DNA from: CAIVAT01 sp038212325
GTDB taxonomy: Bacteria; Bacteroidota; Bacteroidia; Bacteroidales; FEN-979
DNA length: 64,000 nucleotides
NCBI GenBank assembly: GCA_038212325.1
Contig: JBBQUQ010000001.1
Span: 15,230 to 79,229, forward strand
Reading direction: 5' to 3'
Shown here: piece after piece, positions 54,565 through 63,135 of the stretch
Layout of the letters: every line of letters starts with the position of its first letter
How positions within the stretch are numbered: the first letter of the stretch is position 1
The notes under the pieces: model-generated
What the model was told of the DNA's origin: nothing
What the model saw: the letters and a program-made list of their open reading frames with translations, nothing else
Databases searched by the model: none
Program-made: the position numbers and the translations under genes

Positions 54565-55539
54565 ATGCCGGATAACTCCGTCCATGTTCAGCACCTGACC
54601 AAACGGTTTGGCGAAACCCTTGCCCTCGACGACGTAACCTTCGACGTGGCCAGGGGTGAGCTGTTCGGATTCATCGGGCCCGACGGGGCCGGCAAAACCA
54701 CCCTTCTCCGCATCCTGACAACCCTGCTTCTTGCCGATTCAGGAATGTGCAGCGTTGAAGGCTATGATGTTGTGAAGGACCATAAGCAGATCAGAAAAAT
54801 CTGTGGTTACATGCCAGGCAAATTTTCGCTTTACCAGGACCTGACCGTAGAGGAGAACCTGAATTTTTTTGCAACCATCTTTGGAACCACCATTCGCGAA
54901 AACTACGACCTGGTTAAGGAGGTGTACCAGCAGATTGAGCCCTTTAAAAACAGGAAGGCCGGAAAATTGTCGGGCGGAATGAAACAAAAACTGGCATTGT
55001 CATGCGCCATGATCCACAAGCCGGATGTATTGTTCCTCGATGAACCCACCACGGGGGTGGATGCCGTTTCGCGGCTTGAGTTTTGGGAAATGCTTAAACG
55101 GTTAAAAGCGGCCGGTATCACCATCCTGGTCTCCACACCTTATATGGATGAGGCCGGCCTTTGCGACCGGGTCGCGCTGGTGCAAAACGGCCGCATCATG
55201 ACCATCAGCACGCCCCAGGAGGTTATCCGGAATTACCCCATGTCGCTGCTTTCGGTGAAGGCAGGCGATATTTATCATCTTTTGGGAGAACTCAGGCAAT
55301 ATCCCGGCGTGCATAGCGTGCATGCCTTCGGTCAATCGGCCCATGTGGCATTCAGGGAAGTGGAAATCGATCAAGATACCCTGGCGCGGTTTCTCAGGAA
55401 AAACAAACATGAATCGGTTGAAATCACAACCATTGAGGCAACGATTGAAGATTGTTTCATGGAACTTATGACGACCCCACCCTTTACCCCACCCCTCCCT
55501 ATTTGGGGAGAGGCCGGGGGTGGGGTCCAAAAACCTTGA
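54565..55539 (+). CDS. ABC transporter ATP-binding protein (first of pair)
   Basis: 324 residues. Walker A GPDGAGKTTLLR (Asp replaces the common Asn), signature LSGGMKQKLAL, Walker B VLFLDEPTTGVD. This is the YbhF/CcmA-type ATPase of ABC-2 exporters. The natural protein seems to end near IEDCFMELMTT; the last 20 or so residues (PFTPPLPIWGEAGGG) are encoded by a GC-rich palindromic repeat that runs through the stop region. The second ATPase starts 7 bp later. Confidence 0.94.
   Translation: MPDNSVHVQHLTKRFGETLALDDVTFDVARGELFGFIGPDGAGKTTLLRILTTLLLADSGMCSVEGYDVVKDHKQIRKICGYMPGKFSLYQDLTVEENLNFFATIFGTTIRENYDLVKEVYQQIEPFKNRKAGKLSGGMKQKLALSCAMIHKPDVLFLDEPTTGVDAVSRLEFWEMLKRLKAAGITILVSTPYMDEAGLCDRVALVQNGRIMTISTPQEVIRNYPMSLLSVKAGDIYHLLGELRQYPGVHSVHAFGQSAHVAFREVEIDQDTLARFLRKNKHESVEITTIEATIEDCFMELMTTPPFTPPLPIWGEAGGGVQKP
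55486..55526. repeat. GC-rich palindromic repeat in the 3' end of the ABC ATPase gene
   Basis: ACCCCACCCCTCCCT faces GGGGAGAGGCC and GGGGGTGGGGT, an imperfect palindrome of about 41 bp. Related sequence recurs twice at 56274-56345. Confidence 0.87.
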
Positions 55540-55546
55540 ATAACCC

Positions 55547-56281
55547 ATGCCCTCAGCCAGCGAAAATATCATCACCGTTAAAAACCTCGTCAAGAAGTTT
55601 GGCTCGTTTGTAGCCAATGATCACCTGACTTTCGACGTTAAAAAAGGGGAGATATTTGGTTTCCTGGGGGCCAACGGCGCGGGGAAAACGACGGCAATAA
55701 AAATTCTCTGCGGGCTCTCCTATCCTACCTCCGGTGAGCTGATGGTGGCGGGTTTTAACATTTACAAGGAGCGTGACAAGGTTAAACGGAACATCGGGTA
55801 TATGAGCCAGCGGTTTTCATTGTACGATGACCTCACGGTTTATGAGAATATACGGTTTTACGGAGGGATTTACGGATTAAAAAAAAATGAGATTGATTCC
55901 CGTGCACATGCCCTGATGGAGCGCCTGGGATTTGAATCGGCCCGTGATAAACTGATCAGGGACATCCCGCTGGGCTGGAAACAAAAGCTGGCTTTCTCCG
56001 TCGCAATGCTGCATAACCCGAAAATTGTTTTTCTTGACGAACCTACCGGCGGGGTCGACCCTGTTACCCGCAGGCAGTTCTGGGATATGATATTTGAAAC
56101 GGCAAATAATGGAATAACTGTGTTTGTTACAACGCATTATATGGATGAAGCGGAATACTGCGACCGCGTTTCGATCATGGTCGACGGGAAGATCGCGGCG
56201 CTTGACACGCCTGAAAAACTTAAACTTCAGTTCAATGCTGCTTCGATGAATGATGTGTTTATTAAACTGGCAAGGGGCTGA
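55547..56281 (+). CDS. ABC transporter ATP-binding protein (second of pair, atypical signature)
   Basis: 244 residues. Walker A GANGAGKTTAIK, Q-loop YMSQRFSLYDDLTV, Walker B IVFLDEPTGGVDP and switch His in TTHYMDEAEYCD. The signature motif is IPLGWKQKLAF rather than LSGGQ, as in some paired YbhF/RbbA-like ATPases. The first ATPase has a normal LSGGM, so the pair may form an asymmetric heterodimer. The TGA stop lies inside one unit of a duplicated GC-rich repeat, so the natural C-terminus may have been changed. Confidence 0.94.
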   Translation: MPSASENIITVKNLVKKFGSFVANDHLTFDVKKGEIFGFLGANGAGKTTAIKILCGLSYPTSGELMVAGFNIYKERDKVKRNIGYMSQRFSLYDDLTVYENIRFYGGIYGLKKNEIDSRAHALMERLGFESARDKLIRDIPLGWKQKLAFSVAMLHNPKIVFLDEPTGGVDPVTRRQFWDMIFETANNGITVFVTTHYMDEAEYCDRVSIMVDGKIAALDTPEKLKLQFNAASMNDVFIKLARG

Positions 56282-56345
56282 CCCCACCCCCGGAAAGGGA
56301 GGGGGCTGACCCCACCCCCGGCCCCTCCCCAAAAAGGGAGGGGGA
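56274..56345. repeat. duplicated GC-rich repeat after the second ABC ATPase
   Basis: GGGGCTGACCCCACCCCCGG occurs twice, about 28 bp apart; the first copy contains the TGA stop codon of the ATPase. The second copy continues into CCCCTCCCC-AAAAA-GGGAGGGGG, a strong hairpin. It is related to the palindrome at 55486-55526. Confidence 0.88.
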
Positions 56346-56368
56346 ACAGCAAACTTTATGAAATGAAA

Positions 56369-56414
56369 AAATCTGTGAAAATCTGCGATCTTTTCTGCGA
56401 AAATCTGCGAGAAA
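56369..56414. repeat. short repeat AAAATCTGYG upstream of the small membrane protein
   Basis: AAAATCTGTG, AAAATCTGCG, a related TTTTCTGCG, and AAAATCTGCG precede the ATG at 56416. It is a fifth short repeat family in the window, again exactly between two genes. Confidence 0.75.
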
Positions 56415-56415
56415 C

Positions 56416-56862
56416 ATGATTCTCCTACAAAAATTCAAACCCTCAGTCAGCAAGCGCAACCTGCTGTTTATGGCCAGCCTGGCATGGATCACCGCAGGCG
56501 GAATTCTTGGCGGGCGTGGATTGGCCTACCTGGGTCAGCATGGCCAGTATTTTGGCTGGCGCCTGGCGGGGGGATTGATTTTTGGAGGCCTTTTTTACAT
56601 CCTGCTTTTTGCAAAAATTTCACGAAAACACATCAAACGGATCAAGGGACTCAACATCCCCTACCCATGCGCGTTTTCATTTTTCAACCTGCGGGGCTAT
56701 GTCATGATGGCCATGATGATCAGCGGGGGAATCGTGCTGCGAAGGTTCGATGTGATCAACAAAGAATGGCTCTACAATTTTTATATTGCCATGGCAGTGC
56801 CGTTGCTGATATCGGCGTTGCGGTTTTTCTATTTCTGGGCAACAAACAAGGAGATCGCATGA
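56416..56862 (+). CDS. small membrane protein of the export operon
   Basis: 148 residues with four predicted membrane segments (about 16-34, 45-65, 90-108, 120-140) and a conserved-looking short loop (KHIKRIKGL). No family recognised. It overlaps the first ABC-2 permease by 4 bp (ATGA), so it is translationally coupled to the exporter. A different, longer open frame over the same DNA (56484-57962) is not the real gene in this stretch; only its 3' part is the permease. Confidence 0.72.
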   Translation: MILLQKFKPSVSKRNLLFMASLAWITAGGILGGRGLAYLGQHGQYFGWRLAGGLIFGGLFYILLFAKISRKHIKRIKGLNIPYPCAFSFFNLRGYVMMAMMISGGIVLRRFDVINKEWLYNFYIAMAVPLLISALRFFYFWATNKEIA

Positions 56863-57962
56863 AAAGGTTCCGGGGATTTGTCGTCAAGGAGTTTTATCAC
56901 ATCTTCAGGGATTACCGCACCCTGCTGATCCTTTTTGGCATGCCTGCCGTGCAGTTGATGCTGTTCGGTTATGTGCTCACCAATGAGATCAGGGATGCTA
57001 AAATTGCCATTTACGATCCATCCAAGGATGTAGTGACCCGCAAGATCAGTGACAAGATTCTCTCTTCTGGCTATTTTATCCTGGACCGGAACCTGGGCTC
57101 AGTGGCCGAAATTGATCCCGTTTTCAGGCAGGGCGACGTTAAGCTGGTGTTGATATACGAACCAGGCTTCGCCGCAAAACTCGAAAAAACCGGGAAGGCG
57201 CGCGTCCAGATCATCGCCGACGCCTCTGACCCGAATACAGCCAACATGCTGGTGAACTATTCAAGCGGGATCATCAGCAACTACCTGGTTTCGATGAATT
57301 CAGAGAAGGTCCCGCTGCAGATCATTCCCGAAGTGCGCATGATGTACAACGCTGAGCTGAAAGGGGTTTACATGTTCGTTCCCGGGTTGATGGCCATGTT
57401 GCTGATGCTCATCTCAGCACTGATGACCTCGCTCTCCATCACAAAAGAGAAGGAACTGGGTACCATGGAATTATTGCTGGTCTCCCCGATGCGGCCCTCG
57501 CAGATCATCATCGGTAAAGTATTTCCTTACGTTTTCCTGGCCTTCATCGATGCCTGCATCATCCTCGTGCTGGGCAACCTGGTGTTCGGCATGCCGATCA
57601 TCGGAAGCATTGCCCTGCTGCTTCTTGAAAGTTTTTTGTATATCTGCATGGCCTTGTCGCTCGGCATCCTGATTTCAAACATCACCAGCAGCCAGCAGGT
57701 AGCCATGATGATATCGCTGGTGGCATTGATGCTTCCGACGATCCTGCTCAGCGGCTTTATTTTCCCGGTCGAAAACATGCCCGTGATCCTGCAGGTTTTG
57801 TGTCACGCCATGCCTCCGAAATACTACATCACCATCATCAAGAGTATCATGCTGCAGGGTAACGGCATTGAATATGTTTGGCGCGAAACACTTATCCTCA
57901 TGGGGTTTACCGCCCTCTTCCTGGCGCTCAGCATCAAAAAATTTAAAATCCGGCTTGGCTGA
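56859..57962 (+). CDS. ABC-2 type permease (first of pair)
   Basis: 367 residues from ATG 56859. ABC-2 layout: one N-terminal membrane segment (about 21-41), a large periplasmic domain (about 45-170), then five membrane segments. Typical motifs: KEFYHIFRDYRTLL near the start, KEKELGTMELLLVSPM in the cytoplasmic loop, and GFIFPVENMP with AMPPKYY near the C-terminus. This is the YbhS/YbhR type that partners HlyD-like adaptors and TolC channels. Confidence 0.93.
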   Translation: MKRFRGFVVKEFYHIFRDYRTLLILFGMPAVQLMLFGYVLTNEIRDAKIAIYDPSKDVVTRKISDKILSSGYFILDRNLGSVAEIDPVFRQGDVKLVLIYEPGFAAKLEKTGKARVQIIADASDPNTANMLVNYSSGIISNYLVSMNSEKVPLQIIPEVRMMYNAELKGVYMFVPGLMAMLLMLISALMTSLSITKEKELGTMELLLVSPMRPSQIIIGKVFPYVFLAFIDACIILVLGNLVFGMPIIGSIALLLLESFLYICMALSLGILISNITSSQQVAMMISLVALMLPTILLSGFIFPVENMPVILQVLCHAMPPKYYITIIKSIMLQGNGIEYVWRETLILMGFTALFLALSIKKFKIRLG

Positions 57963-59080
57963 TGAGAACGATCTTCTATATCATCCAGAAAGAGTTTTTG
58001 CAGGTCTTCCGCAACAAGTCGATGCTGCCGATCATTTTCTTTGTCCCGATCTTTCAGCTGATCATCCTGGTGAATGCTGCCACCTATGAGATGAAGCATA
58101 TCCGTATTTCGATAGTTGACCTTGACCTGTCGGGGACCTCCCGCAAACTGGCAAGCAAATTCCAGGGATCACCGTTCTACCAGGTCCGGCATACTTCGTT
58201 CTCCTACAGGGAGGCTGAAGTTGAAATGAAAAGGGGAAATATCGATATGATCCTGCAGATTCCGGCAGGATTTGAAAAGAACCTGCTCAAAGAGGGCCGT
58301 GAAAAGGTTCAGTTTGTGATCAACGCCATCAACGGGCAAAGCGCCGGCCTTACCAATGCTTACTCCACCATGATCCTGCTCGACTACAACCGCGAAGTGG
58401 TGATGGAGAGCACAACTCCGGCGGTGATGACGGGTATCAGGAGCATCCAGGCTGATTACAGCTATTGGTACAACCCAAAGCTTAATTACAAAACCTACAT
58501 GGTTCCCGGAATCCTCGTGCTGCTGATCACCATCATCGGCCTGCTGCTTTCGGGGATGAACATTGTTCGCGAGATGGAGATCGGCACGATTGAACAGATC
58601 AACGTGACCCCAATCAATAAAATCCAGTTTATTGCCGGGAAACTATTGCCATTCTGGATCATAGGATTATTTGAACTCGCTTTTGGCCTTACGGTAGGTA
58701 AATTGCTTTTCAATATCCCGATGGAAGGAAGCCTGGCATTAATTTTTCTTTCAGCCTCAGTCTATCTTTTTGTAATTTTGTCTTTTGGCCTGCTGATTTC
58801 GACCATCACCCATACCCAACAGCAAGCCATGCTCGTTTCGTTCTTTTTTATGGTGGTTTTTATCCTGATGAGCGGCCTGTTCACCTCCATTGAGAGCATG
58901 CCGCAATGGGCGCAAAACCTTGACAGGCTGAATCCGCTGATGTACTTTATCAGGATCATGCGGATGGTGCTGCTGAAAGGATCCGGTTTTGCTGATATCA
59001 GCCGCCATTTCTGGTCACTGGTTGCCTATGCCGTTTGCATTTTGAGCCTGGCCATCCTGAGATACCGAAAAGTCTCTTAA
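57962..59080 (+). CDS. ABC-2 type permease (second of pair)
   Basis: 372 residues, paralogue of the preceding permease. N-terminal IIQKEFLQVFRNKSMLP and membrane segment (about 20-40), periplasmic domain, MEIGTIEQINVTPI loop, and GLFTSIESMP with LNPLMYF in the last part. It overlaps the first permease by 1 bp (TGATG). The pair with two ATPases, an HlyD-like adaptor and a TolC-like channel makes a complete tripartite exporter; the substrate is unknown. Confidence 0.93.
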   Translation: MRTIFYIIQKEFLQVFRNKSMLPIIFFVPIFQLIILVNAATYEMKHIRISIVDLDLSGTSRKLASKFQGSPFYQVRHTSFSYREAEVEMKRGNIDMILQIPAGFEKNLLKEGREKVQFVINAINGQSAGLTNAYSTMILLDYNREVVMESTTPAVMTGIRSIQADYSYWYNPKLNYKTYMVPGILVLLITIIGLLLSGMNIVREMEIGTIEQINVTPINKIQFIAGKLLPFWIIGLFELAFGLTVGKLLFNIPMEGSLALIFLSASVYLFVILSFGLLISTITHTQQQAMLVSFFFMVVFILMSGLFTSIESMPQWAQNLDRLNPLMYFIRIMRMVLLKGSGFADISRHFWSLVAYAVCILSLAILRYRKVS

Positions 59081-59089
59081 ACCTATATA

Positions 59090-60511
59090 TTGAACAAGAC
59101 ATCGAGGAAATACGTAATTCTCAGGGCAGTACTCCTGGGACTGGCGATTGTTGCGATTGCTTTTTTTGTGACTCGTGGCCTGTATCACCGGGAGGAAATT
59201 AAAAAAGACGCCCTACGCCGGATCAGGGAACGCGGTTACCTGATCGCTCTTACCGATCAAAACACATTGAACTACTTCATTTACAAAGGCGAACCTATGG
59301 GATACCAGCTCACGCTGCTGGAATCCTTTGCCCGGTACCTGGGTGTTCCGTTGAAAATCATTGCGGACAACGACATTTCAAAGCTCGAATATTACATGCA
59401 TTACAATGCCGCCGACCTGTTCGCGCTCAATCTGCCTGTTTCCGGGGAGGGTAAAAAACTCGTAAAATTTTCAGACCCGTTCGGCGAAACCCGGCTGGTG
59501 CTGGTTCAGCGGAACAGCCGTGGCAAAAATAACGGGGAGCCTGGTGTTGTCAAATCATTGAAAGACTTCCCTCAGGATACGGTTTATGTTCGGAAAAGCT
59601 CGTTCATGGACGACCTGTATCATGCTTTTTATAAGAAAACAGGAAAACATGCCATCCTGAAAGAAGTAACGGATATAAGTCCGGAAGAGCTGATCAGGCG
59701 GGTATCGGCAGGAGAGATCCGCTATGCCCTGTGCCAGGAAAATGTGGCCATGATTTACCACCGGTTCTACCGGAACCTCGATATTTCCGTACTGGCATTC
59801 CCCCGGTTTTCATATGCCTGGGGTGTTGAACACTCCTCCGATTCTCTTCGAACCGAAGTGAATGCATGGCTGAAGGAATTCAAAGAGTCGCGGGAATTGA
59901 AGCAAACCTACCTGGCTTATTTTGACAATCAGCGCATTGCGAGGTTCATGCAAAACGACTATTTTTCCGTGAATGGAAGCAAACTCTCTCCGTTCGATAA
60001 CGCCATCAGGGATCAAAGCAAGCTCGTGTGCTGGGACTGGCGGCTGGTGGCTTCGCTCATCTATGAAGAATCGAACTTTCAGCCGGGCCAGGTCTCATCG
60101 CGGAACGCCAGCGGCCTGATGCAACTGATGCCCGAAACCGCCGCAAAATTCGGGATCGACAGCACAGCAACCATTCCAAGGCAGATCGCCGGTGGCGTTA
60201 AATACCTGAAATACCTCGACCAGCAACTTCCTGATGAGATAACAAGCCCGGTTGAACGGATCTATTTTGTGCTGGCATCCTACAATATTGGTATCGGCAA
60301 AGTGCTTGCGGCAAGAGAGAAAGCTATGAAATTCGGCAAAGATCCCAACCGTTGGAACGGACATGTGGATTATTACCTTTTACGCCGTTCAAAAAAAGAT
60401 CCGGTTGGAAAAACCGACAGCACAGATGCCTACCCGGTCGATTACAAAATGGAAGGATTCGTGGATGATATCGTTACGAGGTATTATCATTACAGGAATC
60501 TGATCAAATAG
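59090..60511 (+). CDS. MltF-like membrane-bound lytic transglycosylase
   Basis: 473 residues, TTG start 9 bp after the permease. N-terminal membrane anchor (about 9-28). A periplasmic solute-binding-like (SBP_bac_3) domain follows (about 40-280, RERGYLIALTDQNTLNY), then an SLT domain (about 300-440) with the catalytic Glu in LIYEESNFQP (near 326-327), ASGLMQLMPETA and LASYNIGIGKV. In MltF the first domain controls the second allosterically in response to muropeptides. It may be the last gene of the export operon. Confidence 0.92.
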   Translation: MNKTSRKYVILRAVLLGLAIVAIAFFVTRGLYHREEIKKDALRRIRERGYLIALTDQNTLNYFIYKGEPMGYQLTLLESFARYLGVPLKIIADNDISKLEYYMHYNAADLFALNLPVSGEGKKLVKFSDPFGETRLVLVQRNSRGKNNGEPGVVKSLKDFPQDTVYVRKSSFMDDLYHAFYKKTGKHAILKEVTDISPEELIRRVSAGEIRYALCQENVAMIYHRFYRNLDISVLAFPRFSYAWGVEHSSDSLRTEVNAWLKEFKESRELKQTYLAYFDNQRIARFMQNDYFSVNGSKLSPFDNAIRDQSKLVCWDWRLVASLIYEESNFQPGQVSSRNASGLMQLMPETAAKFGIDSTATIPRQIAGGVKYLKYLDQQLPDEITSPVERIYFVLASYNIGIGKVLAAREKAMKFGKDPNRWNGHVDYYLLRRSKKDPVGKTDSTDAYPVDYKMEGFVDDIVTRYYHYRNLIK

Positions 60512-60565
60512 GCGGATTTATAATCGGACGATCTTTTAATTATCTTCGCTGAATAAAAACATTTC

Positions 60566-60904
60566 ATGCAAATTATCAAAGAACCAACCTCATTAAGCAA
60601 CATTTGGGAAGTCAGGGACACAAAATTCGAAGAACTTCTGAAAATTGTTGTGGATATCCGAAAAAACCTTGTTGCTGTTGATGCTGAAATGCACGCCGAC
60701 CTTGAACAATTATTAATTGAAGAAGGCTCCTCCCAGCAGGATTTATGGGGTGCAAATATTTATCCACTGCGGTCAAAGGAAGACCAGGTTGAATTCACGT
60801 CGTTGATAAACATCAGGCCGGCAATTGGTAACCGAAGCATGGTGGTGATGGATCCAAAGGTCAGAGAAATTATGCAGGCGATTTTAACTAAACTTTTAAA
60901 ATAG
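60566..60904 (+). CDS. DUF5674 family protein
   Basis: 112 residues. The DUF5674 pattern is present: VDIRKNLVAVDAEMHADLE, the central QQDLWGANIYP, then SLINIRPAIGNRSM. Such proteins are small, cytoplasmic and of unknown function. It lies 5 bp before a 111-residue gene on the same strand and likely forms a two-gene unit with it. Confidence 0.75.
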   Translation: MQIIKEPTSLSNIWEVRDTKFEELLKIVVDIRKNLVAVDAEMHADLEQLLIEEGSSQQDLWGANIYPLRSKEDQVEFTSLINIRPAIGNRSMVVMDPKVREIMQAILTKLLK

Positions 60905-60909
60905 GCCCG

Positions 60910-61245
60910 ATGTACCCGCTCAAATTGCATGCTCATCTGAATCCCGGAAAATGGGCAACATATTCCAAAACACAACAAGTGCTTATGATCTCCAATGAAC
61001 TGAACAGGGCCTTGAATTGCCTCCTTGGCAACCATCATTCCGATGCTGAAAAGTGTTATGAACGGGCTATCGAACTCACCGATCTTACGGTAGAAGATGA
61101 ACGATGGAATAATGGGCTGAAAGAACTTTTGCGTTTCAGGGAGGGGCTGGCCGGACTTTTCCTCACTCCCGACATAGATCTCACACGCAGCTACTTATCA
61201 ACGCTCTTGTTGTTCAATGTGGACGCATATAACATGCTTCATTAG
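60910..61245 (+). CDS. hypothetical protein paired with DUF5674
   Basis: 111 residues, mostly helical, no signal peptide or membrane segment. NRALNCLLGNHHSDAEKCYERAIELTDLT and LKELLRFREGLAGL suggest a small helical bundle. No family recognised. Only 5 bp separate it from the DUF5674 gene, so a functional pair is plausible. Confidence 0.65.
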   Translation: MYPLKLHAHLNPGKWATYSKTQQVLMISNELNRALNCLLGNHHSDAEKCYERAIELTDLTVEDERWNNGLKELLRFREGLAGLFLTPDIDLTRSYLSTLLLFNVDAYNMLH

Positions 61246-61345
61246 TACTTACCGGGTAACAACCAGTTTTCCGATCCATTTCCTCTGAAAATTCCTTCCT
61301 TGTAATATGACGACATGGCGAATGAAAATGTTTTTAGCCAAACAC

Positions 61346-61376
61346 TTGACTTCTGCAAAATAATGTAGTATTATTG
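61346..61376 (+). promoter_or_regulatory. promoter of the SPFH gene
   Basis: TTG (61346-61348) and TATTATTG (61369-61376, one mismatch to TAnnTTTG) with 20-bp spacing. It ends 45 bp before ATG 61422 and rules out the earlier frame start at 61374. Confidence 0.55.
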
Positions 61377-61421
61377 CAAAATCATTTTAATATCATATTG
61401 ATATTATTAATTCTATCAACC

Positions 61422-62291
61422 ATGGAAAAAGAAAAAGTTAATTCGACCTCATCGGGATACATGGCTGTCCTGGGTATTATTGTTCTGCTGGGCCTTGGAA
61501 TTTGCGGGCTCGCATTCTACAATCAGTACGTCTTCAGCATCATTTTCTCTATCCTTTGCCTTGCAACCGGAGTCTTCATTACCTTCGGACTCATTGTTAT
61601 CAACCCCAACGAGTCATCGGTGTTGATTTTGTTCGGGGAGTACAAAGGAACTATCAAATCGAATGGCTTTTTCTGGGTCAATCCTTTCTTTGTGAAAAGG
61701 AAAATTTCGCTGCGTGCGCGCAACCTGAACCGCGAGCCAATCAAGGTGAATGACAAACTGGGCAACCCCATCATGATCGGTTGTGTGCTGGTATGGAGGG
61801 TGCGCGACACCTTCAAGGCGGCTTTTGAGGTGGATGATTTCACACATTTCGTTGACATTCAAAGTGAATCGGCTACCCGTAAGCTTGCCGGACACTATGC
61901 GTACGACAACTTCGACGACGATCAGAAGGAGATTACCCTCCGCGCAGGTGGTGAAGAGGTTCACCAAGCCCTTGAAAATGAACTGTCAGAGCGCCTTGCC
62001 ATGGCAGGGATCGAGGTGCTGAAAGCCCGCATCAGCTATCTTGCTTATGCTTCAGAGATTGCCGGTGCCATGCTGCGCCGCCAGCAGGCCACCGCCGTAG
62101 TGGCTGCCCGCACCAAGATCGTGGAAGGCGCCGTGAGCATGGTGGAACTGGCGCTTGATCACCTCAGCAAAAAACATATCATCGAGTTTGACGAAGACAA
62201 GAAAGCGGCCATGATCAGCAACCTGATGGTGGTGCTTTGCTCCGACAAGGATACCACGCCCGTTGTCAATACCGGAACCTTGCATCAATAG
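61422..62291 (+). CDS. SPFH/band-7 domain membrane protein
   Basis: About 289 residues. Two N-terminal membrane segments (about 13-33 and 36-56), then an SPFH domain: INPNESSVLILFGEYKGT, GFFWVNPF, SLRARNLNREP, and the coiled-coil part (QALENELSERLAMAGIEV, ARISYLAYASEIAGAMLRRQQA). SPFH proteins form large rings at the membrane. The gene heads a tight cassette with an RHH protein and a DUF1648 membrane protein. Confidence 0.9.
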   Translation: MEKEKVNSTSSGYMAVLGIIVLLGLGICGLAFYNQYVFSIIFSILCLATGVFITFGLIVINPNESSVLILFGEYKGTIKSNGFFWVNPFFVKRKISLRARNLNREPIKVNDKLGNPIMIGCVLVWRVRDTFKAAFEVDDFTHFVDIQSESATRKLAGHYAYDNFDDDQKEITLRAGGEEVHQALENELSERLAMAGIEVLKARISYLAYASEIAGAMLRRQQATAVVAARTKIVEGAVSMVELALDHLSKKHIIEFDEDKKAAMISNLMVVLCSDKDTTPVVNTGTLHQ

Positions 62292-62298
62292 ACGATTT

Positions 62299-62499
62299 AT
62301 GGCCGGGAAAAAGGTATTCATGCTACGGGTCAATCCCGAAATTTACGAAGCGCTTGAGAAATGGGCTTCAGACGAGTTCCGTTCGGTTAACGGACAGCTG
62401 GAGTGGGCTATCGAAAAAACGTTGAAAGAGTCCGGCCGAATGCCAAAAAGGGGTCCATCCATCCCGGGTGAAAGCCCCGATAAAAAAGTGGTAAAATGA
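62299..62499 (+). CDS. ribbon-helix-helix (Arc-like) small protein
   Basis: 66 residues from ATG 62299. FMLRVNPEIYEALEKWA followed by FRSVNGQLEWAIEKTLKESGR fits the beta-helix-helix of Arc/MetJ-type DNA-binding proteins. It lies 7 bp after the SPFH gene and its stop overlaps the next ATG by 4 bp. An autoregulator of the cassette is one possibility; another is a non-DNA-binding partner of the SPFH protein. Confidence 0.8.
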   Translation: MAGKKVFMLRVNPEIYEALEKWASDEFRSVNGQLEWAIEKTLKESGRMPKRGPSIPGESPDKKVVK

Positions 62500-63044
62500 T
62501 GTTCAATAACAATCTGATCGGTGTTTTTAACCGGAATAAGGTCAACAAGGCCGATCGCCCTGCAATAAGACCTGAAATGGCCCCGCTTGATTGGTTGCTC
62601 GAGGCGGCTGCCGTGCTGGGAATGATGGTGATGGCAGGTTATGTGATCTACTGGTTCCCCAGACTTCCGGAAAACATTCCTTCTCATTTTAACGGCTCCG
62701 GAACACCGGATGAATTCTCTTCGAAAGCCTCCTTCTGGATGCTTCCGGGGATCTCTGTCTTCATCTATATCCTGCTCAGTTTGATTGTACTAATCCCTCA
62801 TCAATTCAATTATACGATCAAGATCACACCGGGAAATGCATTACGACAGTACACCATGGCCATCAGGCTGATCAGGTATTTGAAAGCTGCCATCATCTGG
62901 TTGTTTTTTTACATCACAACTGCAACCGCCGGGGTGGTTGCAGGGGCTGATTCGGGACTCGGATTATGGTTTTTGCCTTTATGTGTGGGGGGTGTCATGA
63001 TTCCGATTATCATATATATGATTATGGCCTTCAGGAACCGGTAG
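62496..63044 (+). CDS. DUF1648 domain membrane protein
   Basis: 182 residues, four predicted membrane segments (about 38-58, 83-105, 125-145, 155-177). The DUF1648 signature PRLPENIPSHFNGSGTPDEF is clear; the domain occurs in SdpI-type immunity proteins and in many uncharacterised membrane proteins. The start overlaps the RHH stop (ATGA). Confidence 0.85.
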   Translation: MMFNNNLIGVFNRNKVNKADRPAIRPEMAPLDWLLEAAAVLGMMVMAGYVIYWFPRLPENIPSHFNGSGTPDEFSSKASFWMLPGISVFIYILLSLIVLIPHQFNYTIKITPGNALRQYTMAIRLIRYLKAAIIWLFFYITTATAGVVAGADSGLGLWFLPLCVGGVMIPIIIYMIMAFRNR

Positions 63045-63113
63045 GTAAGATTATTCATTATTACCATGGAGCTATCCGGTTTGCCGGCCAAATATTTCTA
63101 ATATGGATTTTCA

Positions 63114-63121
63114 TACTTTTG
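63114..63121 (+). promoter_or_regulatory. -7 element TACTTTTG for tyrS
   Basis: An exact TAnnTTTG match 14 bp before ATG 63136. It makes any earlier in-frame start unlikely. Confidence 0.65.
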
Positions 63122-63135
63122 CAAAAAATCCAGGA

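Noticed and set aside
56484..56858. Upstream extension of the first ABC-2 permease
   Set aside because: It overlaps the four-helix membrane protein gene in another frame, and the permease starts naturally at ATG 56859 with an ATGA overlap.
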